Source: Lysobacterales bacterium
Lineage (GTDB): Bacteria; Pseudomonadota; Gammaproteobacteria; Xanthomonadales; SZUA-38
Assembly: GCA_028285525.1 (NCBI GenBank)
Contig: JANQOZ010000103.1
Span: forward strand, 186,001 to 250,000
DNA: 64,000 bases
Direction of reading: 5' to 3'
How positions within the stretch are numbered: the first letter of the stretch is position 1; every line of letters starts with the position of its first letter. This document shows, in pieces, positions 1 to 8,807 of this stretch. The notes below the pieces were generated by a model, which worked only from the letters and a program-made list of their open reading frames with translations, ran no database searches and had not been told where the DNA came from. Made by a program: the position numbers and the translations under genes.

Positions 1-915
1 CGTCTCTCCAAAAACGTACTTAAACCCCATCGCGAGCTTGTTGCGATTGACGCCGACGCGCCGCGCCAGCTGGTCAAGCGTCGGTGCGGTGCGGCTTTCC
101 TCGAGAATATCTCGGGCATTGTGGAGGCACCGCACGTCGTGCTGCGTCAGCCGGATGGGTGCGGCCAGCACCCGCTGGGGCCGGCGGACGCGGTCCAGGG
201 CCAGGCAAACGAGTTCGACCGCTTTGGCGCGAATGTAGATTGGACGGATGCTGTCGTGAATCCGTGGATTCATCAGCGCGCCGGCGACGCTGAACATTTC
301 GCGGGACAGTTCACCGGCGTACCAGAACTCCGCGTCAGCTTCGCCGGCCTGAAAGCGGGCCAGCTCGGCCGGCAGCTCCGCCGGATCCATCTTCAGCTCG
401 CGCCGAATAAAAGAGGGTTTGCACGCTACGCCCACCGTGCGCCATTTCTCGCCCAGCACCTCTCGCGTGGACGACGGGCCGTTCGATACCGACAGGATGA
501 AGCTTTGTCCGCCAAGGTCGGTTACCTCACCGTCTGGCTGGATTTCCCGGCTCAGGCCTTCAAGGCGAAAATGCAGGTACAGCCAGCCGCTGTAGTCGAT
601 CGACCACTGGCGGTCGTCGGCGGCCTGTGCGATGTGCGGGACATCGGTTCGGGCAAAAATAAGATCATCCGCCAGCGCAATGACTTCCTGATCGCCGTCA
701 CAGGTGTATTGAAGCGATGAGGCGCTGTCGCCCGGCGGCAGCTTGTCGAGCTCCTCCTGGGGCAGCGCAAGACGCTTCAGATCTCTGATGCGCAGGACCT
801 TTTGCGTATTGTCAGACGCAGCTGGTTGATCTGTGGCCAAGGGGTCGCTCCCGGACAGCAGGACATCATCTTCGGCCCCCGTGACGGAATCGGTCAAGGG
901 CCGCGGGTCACCCAT
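1..915 (-). CDS. AraC-family transcriptional regulator (3' end cut by window edge)
   Basis: A DNA-binding regulator, of which only the first 305 residues lie in the window. The last visible residues (about 283-303, LARRVGVNRNKLAMGFK) form the first helix-turn-helix of an AraC domain; the second lies beyond the edge. The segment before it (RAKAVELVCLALD) is typical of PchR-type AraC proteins, which often sense siderophores or control iron genes, but the ligand here is unknown. The ATG at 913-915 overlaps the stop codon of the upstream dipeptidase gene by 8 bases, so the two are probably translated together. Roughly 50 residues should be missing if the length matches the family. Family is firm; the regulated genes are an inference, possibly its own operon. 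Confidence 0.85.
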   Translation of the reverse strand, partial: MGDPRPLTDSVTGAEDDVLLSGSDPLATDQPAASDNTQKVLRIRDLKRLALPQEELDKLPPGDSASSLQYTCDGDQEVIALADDLIFARTDVPHIAQAADDRQWSIDYSGWLYLHFRLEGLSREIQPDGEVTDLGGQSFILSVSNGPSSTREVLGEKWRTVGVACKPSFIRRELKMDPAELPAELARFQAGEADAEFWYAGELSREMFSVAGALMNPRIHDSIRPIYIRAKAVELVCLALDRVRRPQRVLAAPIRLTQHDVRCLHNARDILEESRTAPTLDQLARRVGVNRNKLAMGFKYVFGET

Positions 916-1936
916 CAATCCAGACCTGCTGCGCAACCCGCCGCCAGTTGCCGCCCAGAATCATCTCGATATGGTGACGCTCATAGCCGCTCTGCAGCAT
1001 TTGGGTCACCAGCTCCGGCAGTACCTCAGGTCCAGCCATTCGAAGGTTCGGGGCAGGATCGACGCCAAAAAGTTTCGGGTGCGCCTTGAGGTAGTCCAGC
1101 AGCTCCTGCTGGTCAAAAACGTAGTCCAGACCGAGCCCCACATGCTCGGGCCCAACGAGATTCACCACATGGTCGATATGGCGCAGCAGCAGCTCAGCAT
1201 CACTGGCACCCTCCCCCAGAAACTCGCCGATGCCGTTGATCCCGACGACGCCACCCGTTTCGGCGCAGGCCCGGATCAGCTCGTCGGGAATATTGCGAAA
1301 ATGTGAGTGCAGAGCGCTGGCGTTCGAGTGCGAAAACACCACCGGGTTGTCGGCTGCTTCCATCACGTCCATCGCCGTCCGGTGGCCGGTGTGGGAACAG
1401 CAGGCGATCATGCCGACTCGCTTCATTTCTTCCAGAATGGCCTTGCCGTGCGGCGTCAAGCCCGGATCTTCATCCGCGCAGCCACCGCCCGCCGCGTTGT
1501 TCTTGTTGTAGGCGACCAGCATCCAGATCACCCCCAGCTCACGAAGCAGCGCAACCAGGCCATGGTCGCCCTCATCCAGCAGCGCCATGCCCTCGACGTC
1601 GAAGACGATGGCCAGCTGACCAGACTCACGGGCCTCATCGATGTCGCTCAGCGACTTCGCGAGCCGGTAACGCTCGGGCCGCGCGCTCACCCAACGTCGG
1701 AACAGGGCCGCGGTGCGAAGATGCTCGTCCAGCGTTTTGAAGCCAAAGCCGATATTCAGGCTGACGACATCACAGCCGGCATCCCGGCACCGCTCCAGCT
1801 GCGGCAGAAAATCATCGTCGCCGTGACGTAGCGGCATACAGGCGTGATTGTCCCAAACCAGGGTTTGGCTGAGCAGCTCTCGCGCGTCCGCGCTAGCTTG
1901 AGATCCCGACATATCGATCCAGAAAAGGTTGAACAA
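908..1936 (-). CDS. Membrane dipeptidase-like protein, peptidase family M19
   Basis: A member of the renal-dipeptidase family, zinc enzymes that hydrolyse dipeptides and sometimes beta-lactams or D-amino-acid dipeptides. Visible metal-site elements are the glutamate of FDVEG (E115), the histidine of CSHTG (H182), the histidine of FSHSNA (H203) followed by RNIPDE, and the aspartate of GLGLDY. The usual N-terminal DGHND motif reads WDNHAC, so its His is present (H31) but its Asp is replaced by Cys33. Length (342 residues) is normal. There is no signal peptide, so it is probably cytoplasmic. An alternative start is Met9 (1912); both starts lie inside the end of the upstream hydrolase gene, consistent with translational coupling. 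Confidence 0.85.
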   Translation of the reverse strand: MFNLFWIDMSGSQASADARELLSQTLVWDNHACMPLRHGDDDFLPQLERCRDAGCDVVSLNIGFGFKTLDEHLRTAALFRRWVSARPERYRLAKSLSDIDEARESGQLAIVFDVEGMALLDEGDHGLVALLRELGVIWMLVAYNKNNAAGGGCADEDPGLTPHGKAILEEMKRVGMIACCSHTGHRTAMDVMEAADNPVVFSHSNASALHSHFRNIPDELIRACAETGGVVGINGIGEFLGEGASDAELLLRHIDHVVNLVGPEHVGLGLDYVFDQQELLDYLKAHPKLFGVDPAPNLRMAGPEVLPELVTQMLQSGYERHHIEMILGGNWRRVAQQVWIDG

Positions 1937-2666
1937 CCGGCAGTATCTTCGACGGATTCAATCCGTCTTCGTGAGCCGCACCCTCAATCAGCTGAACCTG
2001 CCAACCGCGGGCCTCGAGCTCAGCCTGATTGTCTCGCAAAATTGAGGCGTTCTGAATGGCGTAAGATCCCGCGGTGGTGTCTCCGCCCGCGCCCGCATAG
2101 GCCAATCGCGGAATGGTCAGCGACTTCGAGGCCTCATCGTCGTCAAATTGCTGAAGGCTGGCGTAGAAAGTCTCCCACTGCGCGTACTGGGCCGGAGAGC
2201 GAAGGACCACCTGCGCTTCGGGCGGCGGATCATCCTTTTGTTCTCGGCTTGCCGCGAGCATCGCCTCGTACTGGCCGCCGAGCGGCGGCCAGCCGCCCAT
2301 CGCCAGCCCGGAGACGCGCTCGGACCTGACGGCAAGCTGGTATCCGACACACCCGCCCCACGAGTAGCCCCAGTAGCTGAATCGCTTAAAGCCTGCGGCG
2401 TCAGCGATCGCCAGCAGGTCACGGCACACCCGATCTATCGACAGCTCAGAGGGGGGCAACTCCCGACTGCGCCCTATGCTCGGATAGTCGAGCAGCAGGA
2501 CCCGATACCGATCGGTCAGCCCGGCAAGAAAACCATCGCGGATCGCGGTCGCTTCGTCACCGAGGATCTCCCCCATGGAAACAAAGATAGGAAAGCCCAG
2601 CACCAGCGGCGGGCCTTCGTCTCCAAAAATCTCGTAGTAAACGCCTGAGTTGGCATCCAGCGGCAT
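1893..2666 (-). CDS. Alpha/beta-hydrolase fold protein
   Basis: A 257-residue alpha/beta hydrolase. The nucleophile elbow GYSWGG places the catalytic serine at residue 102. A late histidine in AAHEDG (H232) and an aspartate near residue 196 (AGAGGD) fit the rest of the triad. There is no signal peptide or membrane segment. It is the first gene of a three-gene minus-strand unit that continues with the M19 dipeptidase and the AraC regulator, each overlapping the previous gene. The substrate cannot be told from sequence; the neighbourhood suggests an ester, amide or peptide-like compound handled together with the dipeptidase. Confidence 0.8.
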   Translation of the reverse strand: MPLDANSGVYYEIFGDEGPPLVLGFPIFVSMGEILGDEATAIRDGFLAGLTDRYRVLLLDYPSIGRSRELPPSELSIDRVCRDLLAIADAAGFKRFSYWGYSWGGCVGYQLAVRSERVSGLAMGGWPPLGGQYEAMLAASREQKDDPPPEAQVVLRSPAQYAQWETFYASLQQFDDDEASKSLTIPRLAYAGAGGDTTAGSYAIQNASILRDNQAELEARGWQVQLIEGAAHEDGLNPSKILPVVQPFLDRYVGISS

Positions 2667-2755
2667 CGCGGCAACCTGAGTCTCCCAGCCCTGAGTTTGC
2701 CATGCCTCAAGGCTAACCCGTTCGTGCCACCGTCACTGATCTTTGGGCTGAAGTC

Positions 2756-3955
2756 CTAACCGCCGGGCAGCTGCTGAAAAACGAACCTGACCCCGCCGGG
2801 GGTCGGCGCTCCCGTCGCCAGGATTTCCTCGAGGTCGCCCAGGCGTACTCGCATCGTTGCGCTGCTCGACTGGCGTAGCTCAGCGTCGTCCAGCAGGGTG
2901 CGCAGCCGCAGTCGGCCAAACCCTACCGCGTCGAGCGATGCCCCAACGCCCGGCGTCAGCGCCCCGCCCGTCGCGCGATAAAAGGAAATCGAGTAAACGT
3001 TATCCGACACCAGAATCTGCTCCGGATCAGAGCACGCGAGCATCCGAAAGTCCTCGTCTTCCGGCAAGCCGTCGCAGCTCGAGTCGAAGTAGAACCACTG
3101 CGGCTCACCCGCCTCGTCATAGCTGTAGAACAGTCCATACACACGGCCATCTTCAGCCAGCTCCACCACCTGTGTTCCCGACCCGACAATGGCGAGCTCA
3201 CCGTACAGCCCGCTTTCCACCGAACTGCGATTTCCCGGGCGGGCGCGTTCGACAACCTGGTAGGGAAAGCGCTGGCCGTTGCCGATCACAAACAAATCGG
3301 TGGTACCCATCTCGACCGCGCCCTCGAAACTGAAAATGACCTGCTCAAAATCACCGACGGCTTCGCCAAGCGTACCCAGGCGAAGCGACACGGTAAGAGC
3401 TCGGGAAGAACCGTCTGGATCGACACCGGTACCGAGGATATCGGGATCCAGGACTCTGACGTCGTTGCCGATGCTATTGAAGACGACGCCAAAGGAGTCG
3501 ACGCCGTCGACCACCAGATCAGTCCGACTTTCGAAGCCGAACGTAAAGCCGGTGGAAAGTTTGGCAAAGGTGCCGGTCCGGATCACAGTGTTCTGGATCG
3601 ACGAATCGTCGCGGCTGCGCACGTCGTCTGTCAGCAGTCTCAGCTGCAGGTCGCCCGCAGCGTCATTGTAGGCGATCAGGCTGAAATCGTTGCGGGTAAG
3701 CGCTGTGTCCAGGCTGGCGAGGACCTCGCCGTCCGCGTCTTTCACGGTGAACGTCTGTGGCTCAGCAACGAACAATCGATATTGGGTATCGGTACTGCCA
3801 AACTGCAGAGCCGGCGTCAGCGGTTGATCGTTTACCGCCAGAAACAAAGGGCCCTCGTCCGGTGCGTAGTGGCTGAACAGGATGCGCGGCGAGGCACCTG
3901 CCGCAAAGGTTACCGACAGCAACACCACCCCGAAAACCCATTTTTTCAGCTTCAT
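2756..3955 (-). CDS. Exported protein with DUF4397-like and shared beta-domain
   Basis: A secreted or periplasmic protein of unknown function. The frame is open from a GTG at 3967, but the ATG at 3955 starts a normal signal peptide (MKLKKWVFGVVLLSVTFAAG) and is preferred. The N-terminal half begins with RILFSHYAPDEG and resembles DUF4397 beta domains. The C-terminal region (about residues 250-380 of the longer frame) has GLYGELA, then YSYDEAGEPQWFYF and a cysteine pair. That layout recurs in the exported proteins at 55099 and 59249 and more weakly at 35334. No catalytic motif was seen. It is followed on the same strand by the hydrolase gene after about 90 bases. Confidence 0.75.
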   Translation of the reverse strand: MKLKKWVFGVVLLSVTFAAGASPRILFSHYAPDEGPLFLAVNDQPLTPALQFGSTDTQYRLFVAEPQTFTVKDADGEVLASLDTALTRNDFSLIAYNDAAGDLQLRLLTDDVRSRDDSSIQNTVIRTGTFAKLSTGFTFGFESRTDLVVDGVDSFGVVFNSIGNDVRVLDPDILGTGVDPDGSSRALTVSLRLGTLGEAVGDFEQVIFSFEGAVEMGTTDLFVIGNGQRFPYQVVERARPGNRSSVESGLYGELAIVGSGTQVVELAEDGRVYGLFYSYDEAGEPQWFYFDSSCDGLPEDEDFRMLACSDPEQILVSDNVYSISFYRATGGALTPGVGASLDAVGFGRLRLRTLLDDAELRQSSSATMRVRLGDLEEILATGAPTPGGVRFVFQQLPGG

Positions 3956-4116
3956 CGTCCTGACCACTTCTTAGTTCCATTGAATCAGCGGGCAGTTTGC
4001 CTAATTTCGACCGACCTGTGTTGCTTATTTCCCGATCCAATAGGAGTCTTTGCGCCAAGCTGGGGAAACTCACATCTGCGCAGTACCATAGCCCGACTTC
4101 GAAAGGATCCGTCCCT

Positions 4117-4872
4117 ATGGTCACGCCCACGCTGCACGTTTTCTCCATCTCTCACTATTGCGAAAAAGCGCGCTGGGCGCTGGACTATCTCGGCCACGAT
4201 TACGTCCTCAGCCGCCTGGCGCCCGGCAGTCATATCAAGAAGGCCAAATCGCTTGGCCTTAAGCGCGGGGCCATGCCGTTTCTTGAGCTTCCCGACGGTG
4301 TGATCCAGGGTTCCGCTGACATCGTGAGCTGGGCGGAGACTCACGGCGCGGGTGAGGCCCAGCTCACCAGCCCGGAAAACCGCGAAGCCTGCCTGGAGAT
4401 CGAGCAGCGCCTGGACGATGTTGCGGGAATTCATGTTCGCCGCTTTTTCTACTCCGAAGCGATCGTCGATCACCCCTCGACGGTGCTGCCGATTTTTCGC
4501 CGTGGGCTGCCGTGGCTGGAGCAGCTGAAGCTGAGTCTCGGATGGAAAGTTGTGTGTCGTCTGATGATCAAAGGCATGGACCTCGGCCCGACTCAACGGC
4601 AAGAGTCTCGCGACAAGGTGGAGGGCGAGCTCGACTGGCTCGACGGACTGCTGGCGGACGGTCGACAATACCTGGTGGGTGACCGCCTGACGCGTGCTGA
4701 TCTGGCCGCCGCCAGTCTTTTGTCGCCCCTGGCGCTGCCCGACGAACACCCGGAATATCAACATATTGTTGTACCGCCCCTGGCCCAGGCTGATATGGAC
4801 CGATGGGCGGAACGCCCGAGCATTCGTTTCGCAAAAAACCTGTACAAAAACGCTCGGCACGCAAACGTCTAG
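4117..4872 (+). CDS. Glutathione S-transferase family protein
   Basis: A 251-residue GST-like protein with an N-terminal thioredoxin-fold domain (TLHVFSISHYCEKARWAL, where S/C near the first helix is the usual thiol-binding position; cis-proline in GAMPFLE) and an all-helical C-terminal domain ending near DRLTRADLAAASLLSP, a conserved GST N-capping region. The frame is open from 3997, but the ATG at 4117 is preferred because GAAAGGA lies about 11 bases upstream and the GST fold begins immediately. The role could be detoxification or redox chemistry; the substrate is unknown. It stands alone, with the azurin gene about 100 bases downstream on the same strand. Confidence 0.87.
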   Translation: MVTPTLHVFSISHYCEKARWALDYLGHDYVLSRLAPGSHIKKAKSLGLKRGAMPFLELPDGVIQGSADIVSWAETHGAGEAQLTSPENREACLEIEQRLDDVAGIHVRRFFYSEAIVDHPSTVLPIFRRGLPWLEQLKLSLGWKVVCRLMIKGMDLGPTQRQESRDKVEGELDWLDGLLADGRQYLVGDRLTRADLAAASLLSPLALPDEHPEYQHIVVPPLAQADMDRWAERPSIRFAKNLYKNARHANV

Positions 4873-4976
4873 AACGCGTCAGAAAGCTCAGATGAGGTGT
4901 CGACCCTATCTTCATCGCAAGTCGTTATCATCGCGCCCCCACATTTTCGAAAAAGCAAAACTCAAGGAGTTTTTCG

Positions 4977-5411
4977 ATGCGTACGATCTTGCTGCTAACC
5001 CTATTGGTATTGGGCCAAACGGCTTTCGCGGCCTGCGATGTCACGATTACGGCAGGCGATGGAATCGCTTACGACAAGACCGCCATTGAGGTGGAGCGAA
5101 GCTGCGAGTCGGTCACCGTGACCCTTAAGCACACCGGCTCTCTGCCCCGAAACGCCATGGGCCACAACTGGGTGCTGTCAAAGCCCGGTGACCTGGACGC
5201 GGTTGCCCAGGCCGGGCTCGGTGCCGGACTGGACAACAACTACGTACCGCCCGGGGACGCCCGCGTCCTGGCGAACACCAACGTTGTCGGCGGCGGTGAA
5301 GAAACGAGCGTCACTATCTCTCTGGCAGATCTGCCTGACGCCGAATATGCGTTCTTCTGCTCCTTCCCGGGGCATTGGGCGGTCATGAAGGGCACCCTCA
5401 AGATCACCTAA
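4977..5411 (+). CDS. azu: Azurin (type 1 blue copper protein)
   Basis: A periplasmic single-electron carrier. It has a cleavable signal peptide (MRTILLLTLLVLGQTAFA) followed by the mature start ACDVTI. All copper ligands are present: the histidine of GHNWVLSK, and the C-terminal loop FFCSFPGHWAVMKG, which supplies Cys, His and Met with azurin spacing. The total of 144 residues with about 126 mature matches known azurins. A strong ribosome binding site (AAGGAG) lies 7-8 bases before the ATG. Azurin usually shuttles electrons to nitrite reductase, cytochrome c peroxidase or oxidases; no such partner is adjacent, but several c-type cytochromes are encoded elsewhere in the window. Confidence 0.96.
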   Translation: MRTILLLTLLVLGQTAFAACDVTITAGDGIAYDKTAIEVERSCESVTVTLKHTGSLPRNAMGHNWVLSKPGDLDAVAQAGLGAGLDNNYVPPGDARVLANTNVVGGGEETSVTISLADLPDAEYAFFCSFPGHWAVMKGTLKIT

Positions 5412-5657
5412 GCCTCTTGTTCGGGCACGCGGGTTGGCGCCCGCAACTGGCGCCATCCCCACACTCCCGCCCTTCGGGACTCGGCTGCCAGCTTCTACCC
5501 CACCCCACACACCGACACCGACAGATTGCTCCGCGCGGGCTCGCGACGTTCGAAAAGTGAGTGATTTCCCGTTTCCTGCGCCAGCTTGGCGATTCAAGTT
5601 AAGTCGCGGCCCAGCCGATGACTCGGAGCTGAGCGTGGAGAATTTGGGGGAAAACCA

Positions 5658-6899
5658 TTGTCGGGCCCCACAAAATTACAACGGGTGGCGGAGAACGCGC
5701 CGGACCATCGAGTCTGGAGCTCGCAGATCGAGCGTGGCTTTCGGTGGCTGCGGTTCCAGTCCCCGCTGGAGCACCATTACCGACATCACCATCTGAAATC
5801 GGTTCGCAAGCGCGTGGTGATCTGTCTGATCAGCATGATCGCGTTCAGCGTGTGGATGGCTGCCAACAACCGTTCGACGGACGCCGCGGACGCGGAGTCG
5901 GTCGTGACGTTGATGGACCAGCTCTCTACCTATCTGCAGCGCCCCATGTCAGGGCTCTTGCTCATCACGCTCTTTATCAAGCCGCTGTATTTTCGCTTCT
6001 GGCTTCAGGTTGCACCGATTGGCCTGGCGATCAGCGGCGTGTTCGGTGGCCTTTCCGCCGCTGAATCGGTGACCCAAGGCAACCTGCACGCATTTGTCAC
6101 CATGCTGACGGGTTTTCTGGGTCTGTATATGCTCGTAGGCCTCCTGTTCTGGAACGTCGCGGCGGTGGGGATGATCATCACCGTGAGCTACGGCCTAAGC
6201 CTCACGCACCACGGCGCGCCGCTCGAACTGATTCGCTTCGAAACGTCGGTGCTGGGCGTGGTCACGGTTGTCGCGCTGGTTTTTGCCTACACGCTGGAGC
6301 ACAGCCAGCGTCTCGGTTTCCTGCAGCGGCGCATCATGCAGGTTCTCAGCAGCGTCGATTCGCTGACCGGCCTCAAGAATCGCCGTGTTTTCGACGAGGA
6401 GCTGGAATCGCTCTGGAAGCAGGGTCATCGCGACAGCAATCCGCTCGGTTTGCTGCTGGTCGACGTCGATCACTTCAAAGCGTTCAACGATCGGTATGGC
6501 CACCAGGCCGGAGACCGCTGCCTGGCACGGATCGGCGAGGTGCTGGGCGACTCGGTGCGTCGCCCGCTCGACATCGCCGCGCGCGTTGGCGGCGAAGAGT
6601 TTGCCCTGCTCTTCTACGCCGCGACGCCCGAACACGTTGTCGCCGCCGGCAAGCAGATTGAGAAAGAAATTCGAGCTCTGGAAATCCCCCACGCGGACTC
6701 TGACAACGCGTCCACCGTGACGGTGAGCATCGGCGCCGGACAGATTCAGCCGCGCCCAAACCGCTCACCGGAAAGCCTCGTGAAACAGGTGGACCAGGCG
6801 CTCTACCAGGCCAAGGCTCAGGGTCGTGGTCGCCTGGTGTGGTTCGAGTCAGAACACCAGCTTGGCAACGAGGTCGTCGCCGCAGTCCGCGGCAGCTAA
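5658..6899 (+). CDS. Membrane-bound diguanylate cyclase (GGDEF)
   Basis: Makes the second messenger cyclic-di-GMP from two GTP. The N-terminal 210 residues carry several hydrophobic segments (for example around RVVICLISMIAFSVWMA and VVTVVALVFAYTL) and form an unnamed membrane sensor. The C-terminal GGDEF domain starts near DSLTGLKNRR; the active-site motif is GGEEF at 311-315, so the enzyme is predicted active. The inhibitory I-site RxxD (RPLD) lies five residues ahead of it, so product feedback is likely. No EAL domain is present. The start codon appears to be TTG at 5658, preceded by a GGGGG stretch; later starts would delete part of the N-terminus. The sensed signal is unknown. Confidence 0.92.
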   Translation: MSGPTKLQRVAENAPDHRVWSSQIERGFRWLRFQSPLEHHYRHHHLKSVRKRVVICLISMIAFSVWMAANNRSTDAADAESVVTLMDQLSTYLQRPMSGLLLITLFIKPLYFRFWLQVAPIGLAISGVFGGLSAAESVTQGNLHAFVTMLTGFLGLYMLVGLLFWNVAAVGMIITVSYGLSLTHHGAPLELIRFETSVLGVVTVVALVFAYTLEHSQRLGFLQRRIMQVLSSVDSLTGLKNRRVFDEELESLWKQGHRDSNPLGLLLVDVDHFKAFNDRYGHQAGDRCLARIGEVLGDSVRRPLDIAARVGGEEFALLFYAATPEHVVAAGKQIEKEIRALEIPHADSDNASTVTVSIGAGQIQPRPNRSPESLVKQVDQALYQAKAQGRGRLVWFESEHQLGNEVVAAVRGS

Positions 6900-7017
6900 C
6901 CGCACACCTCAACTGACGCACGTTCGTCAGAAACGGGCGAGACCGCCTGGCCGGGCGATCGCCGGTGGAAACCGGTAGGCTTAGGGCGTCCCCAGTGGGT
7001 AACACGGAGATAGCCGG

Positions 7018-7386
7018 GTGGACGGCAAAGCACTCATGAAGGTGATGCTCGAGGCGATCGATACCGAGCGGTGGGGCCAGCTGGGTCAGCTGTTTGCCGA
7101 GGCCGCAACCTACCGGGCGCCGGGGTTCGAGACGATGGTCGGCCGGTCTGCCATCATCCGCTACTACGAGGTAACCCGGCAGATCGCCAGCGGGCTGCAC
7201 ACGATCGATCACCTGATCCAGGAAGGCAATCAGGTCGCGTCATTCGGACGGTTCTCCGGGACAACGCGGATGGGAAACCCCGTCGAGGCGGGTTTTGCCG
7301 ACCACTGTCTGCTCGAGTCGGGTCTGATTCAGTCCCGCGTGGTCTATCTCTTCCCCTCGTCCAGCAAGAGTCCGCTGAAGGACTGA
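7018..7386 (+). CDS. SnoaL/NTF2-like protein
   Basis: A 122-residue protein of the cone-shaped NTF2/SnoaL-like fold, recognised from the pattern of a helix with ERWGQLGQLFAEAATY, then GRSAIIRYY, and strands carrying FGRFSGTTRMGN and the final FADHCLLESGLIQSRVVYLFP. Members include isomerases, polyketide cyclases and binding proteins; the specific role cannot be assigned. The start is GTG at 7018 with CGGAG a few bases upstream. A second protein of the same fold lies at 29731-30126. It is convergent with the mechanosensitive channel gene, which ends 44 bases away. Confidence 0.7.
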   Translation: MDGKALMKVMLEAIDTERWGQLGQLFAEAATYRAPGFETMVGRSAIIRYYEVTRQIASGLHTIDHLIQEGNQVASFGRFSGTTRMGNPVEAGFADHCLLESGLIQSRVVYLFPSSSKSPLKD

Positions 7387-7430
7387 CCGACACCGTCGAC
7401 CCGCCGCCAGTGCGGCAGCGCGGGATGCCC

Positions 7431-8753
7431 TCAGCTGGCCCCTTCGTTACCCAACAGCCGGACCTCGCGTTGGGGAAACGGAAACTCGTAGCCTTTCTCT
7501 TTGAACAGACGATAGATCGACAGCAGCAAATCGGCGCCGACGCGGTTGGCCCCGTCGTCCACGCCTTCCATCCAGTACTCGATCAGGATATCGATACCGG
7601 AGTCGCCAAAGCCCGCGATTTCAGCGTCCGGCTGGAGCTCATGGGGATAGGCGTCACCGCTCAGCACCTGCGGGTGCTCGACGCAGAGGGTCCGAAGGTC
7701 ATCGAGAAGCGGGTCGAGGTCCGTGGCGTACGCAACCTGAAACTCAATCGAGTAGCGCTGCCTTTTGTCTTTGTGGGTCCAGTTGGTATACGACGACGTG
7801 ATGAACTGCTCGTTGGGCACAACCACGTCTTTCCCGTCATAGGTCTCCAGCACGCCAAAGCGCATATTCAGTTCGCGCAGCGTCCCCGAGCGTCCGTCTT
7901 CCAGCTCGACGTGATCGCCGATCGTCAGAGACCGGTCGAGCAGAATGATGATCCCGGAGATAAAGTTAGACGCAATCTGCTGCAGCCCGAAACCGAGCCC
8001 GACGCCCAGCGCGCCCCCGAATACAGCCAACGCGGTCAGGTTGATACCCATGACCTGCAGCAGCAGGAGGAAGACAACAACAAAAACACCGATTTCAAAC
8101 AGCTTGGCAAAGACCTCTCGCGTTCCGAGGTCCAGCTTCTGCTGCTTGCGGATGGCGTCTTTGCCGGCAGCGTTGGAAACGCGGCCGAGCCAGAAGAGCA
8201 GCGAGCCGAAGATCAGCGTGCGTGCCAGCATATAGAGCGACACGCGGATATTCCCGAGCGTCAGCTTTATGCCGTCGAGAAACGCCACGACCTCGTCCAG
8301 CCAGCCGAAGACCGCCAGCGCGGCAAGCGGGATACCGATCCACTTGCCTACCGTACGGACGAAGGCGTTTTCTACGAAGCGGGTGATAAACCGGTACAGC
8401 AGGTAGACCAGCGCGAGGCTCTCGACAAAGCGGATAAGCCACTGCTGGTAACCCGCCGACGCGGAAAGCTGGGCAGCCGCAGACAACAGCAGCACCATGA
8501 GCAGCGGCGTTAACGTGAAGCGCAGGCGGTGAAGCCACAGGCGAAGGCGATAGAGCCGGACGCCCTCGGGCGGAGGCTCAGCGAGATTGAGCCGACGACT
8601 CAGCAGCAGCGACAGCACGACGGCAAGAGCAATAGCGCCGACAATGGCCCCTAGCTGGACGTAAAAGTCCGGGCTTTGTGCCCACTCAGACGCTGTCCCC
8701 TGAAACTGCCTGAGCAGCTCAAGCGCGTCGTTTTGCCACTGAGAGAAATCCAT
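7431..8753 (-). CDS. Small-conductance mechanosensitive channel, MscS family
   Basis: A 440-residue inner-membrane channel that opens on membrane tension to release solutes during osmotic downshock. The N-terminal half holds several hydrophobic helices. The pore-lining helix is glycine/alanine-rich (FGGALGVGLGFGLQQIASNFISG), as in MscS TM3, followed by the beta domain (DRSLTIGDHVELEDGRSGTL) and the mixed alpha/beta vestibule with VVPNEQFITSSYTNW. It is longer at the N-terminus than E. coli MscS (286 residues), like YbdG/YjeP-type or MscM proteins. Start ATG at 8753. It seems to be a single-gene unit. Confidence 0.92.
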   Translation of the reverse strand: MDFSQWQNDALELLRQFQGTASEWAQSPDFYVQLGAIVGAIALAVVLSLLLSRRLNLAEPPPEGVRLYRLRLWLHRLRFTLTPLLMVLLLSAAAQLSASAGYQQWLIRFVESLALVYLLYRFITRFVENAFVRTVGKWIGIPLAALAVFGWLDEVVAFLDGIKLTLGNIRVSLYMLARTLIFGSLLFWLGRVSNAAGKDAIRKQQKLDLGTREVFAKLFEIGVFVVVFLLLLQVMGINLTALAVFGGALGVGLGFGLQQIASNFISGIIILLDRSLTIGDHVELEDGRSGTLRELNMRFGVLETYDGKDVVVPNEQFITSSYTNWTHKDKRQRYSIEFQVAYATDLDPLLDDLRTLCVEHPQVLSGDAYPHELQPDAEIAGFGDSGIDILIEYWMEGVDDGANRVGADLLLSIYRLFKEKGYEFPFPQREVRLLGNEGAS

Positions 8754-8807
8754 GGCGCTAGCCTAGCGAAGTCCGTCGATCATCTCGACAGAACAACAAG
8801 AAAAATC

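Noticed and set aside
5429-5444. GCGGG-N6-CCCGC hairpin after the azurin gene
   Set aside because: Stem only five bases and no following T-run, so not convincing as an intrinsic terminator.
7071-8513. 480-codon plus-strand open frame opposite the MscS gene
   Set aside because: Lies fully antisense to a well-supported channel gene; the translation is rich in Arg, Gln and Pro with no family resemblance, as expected for a GC-rich shadow frame.
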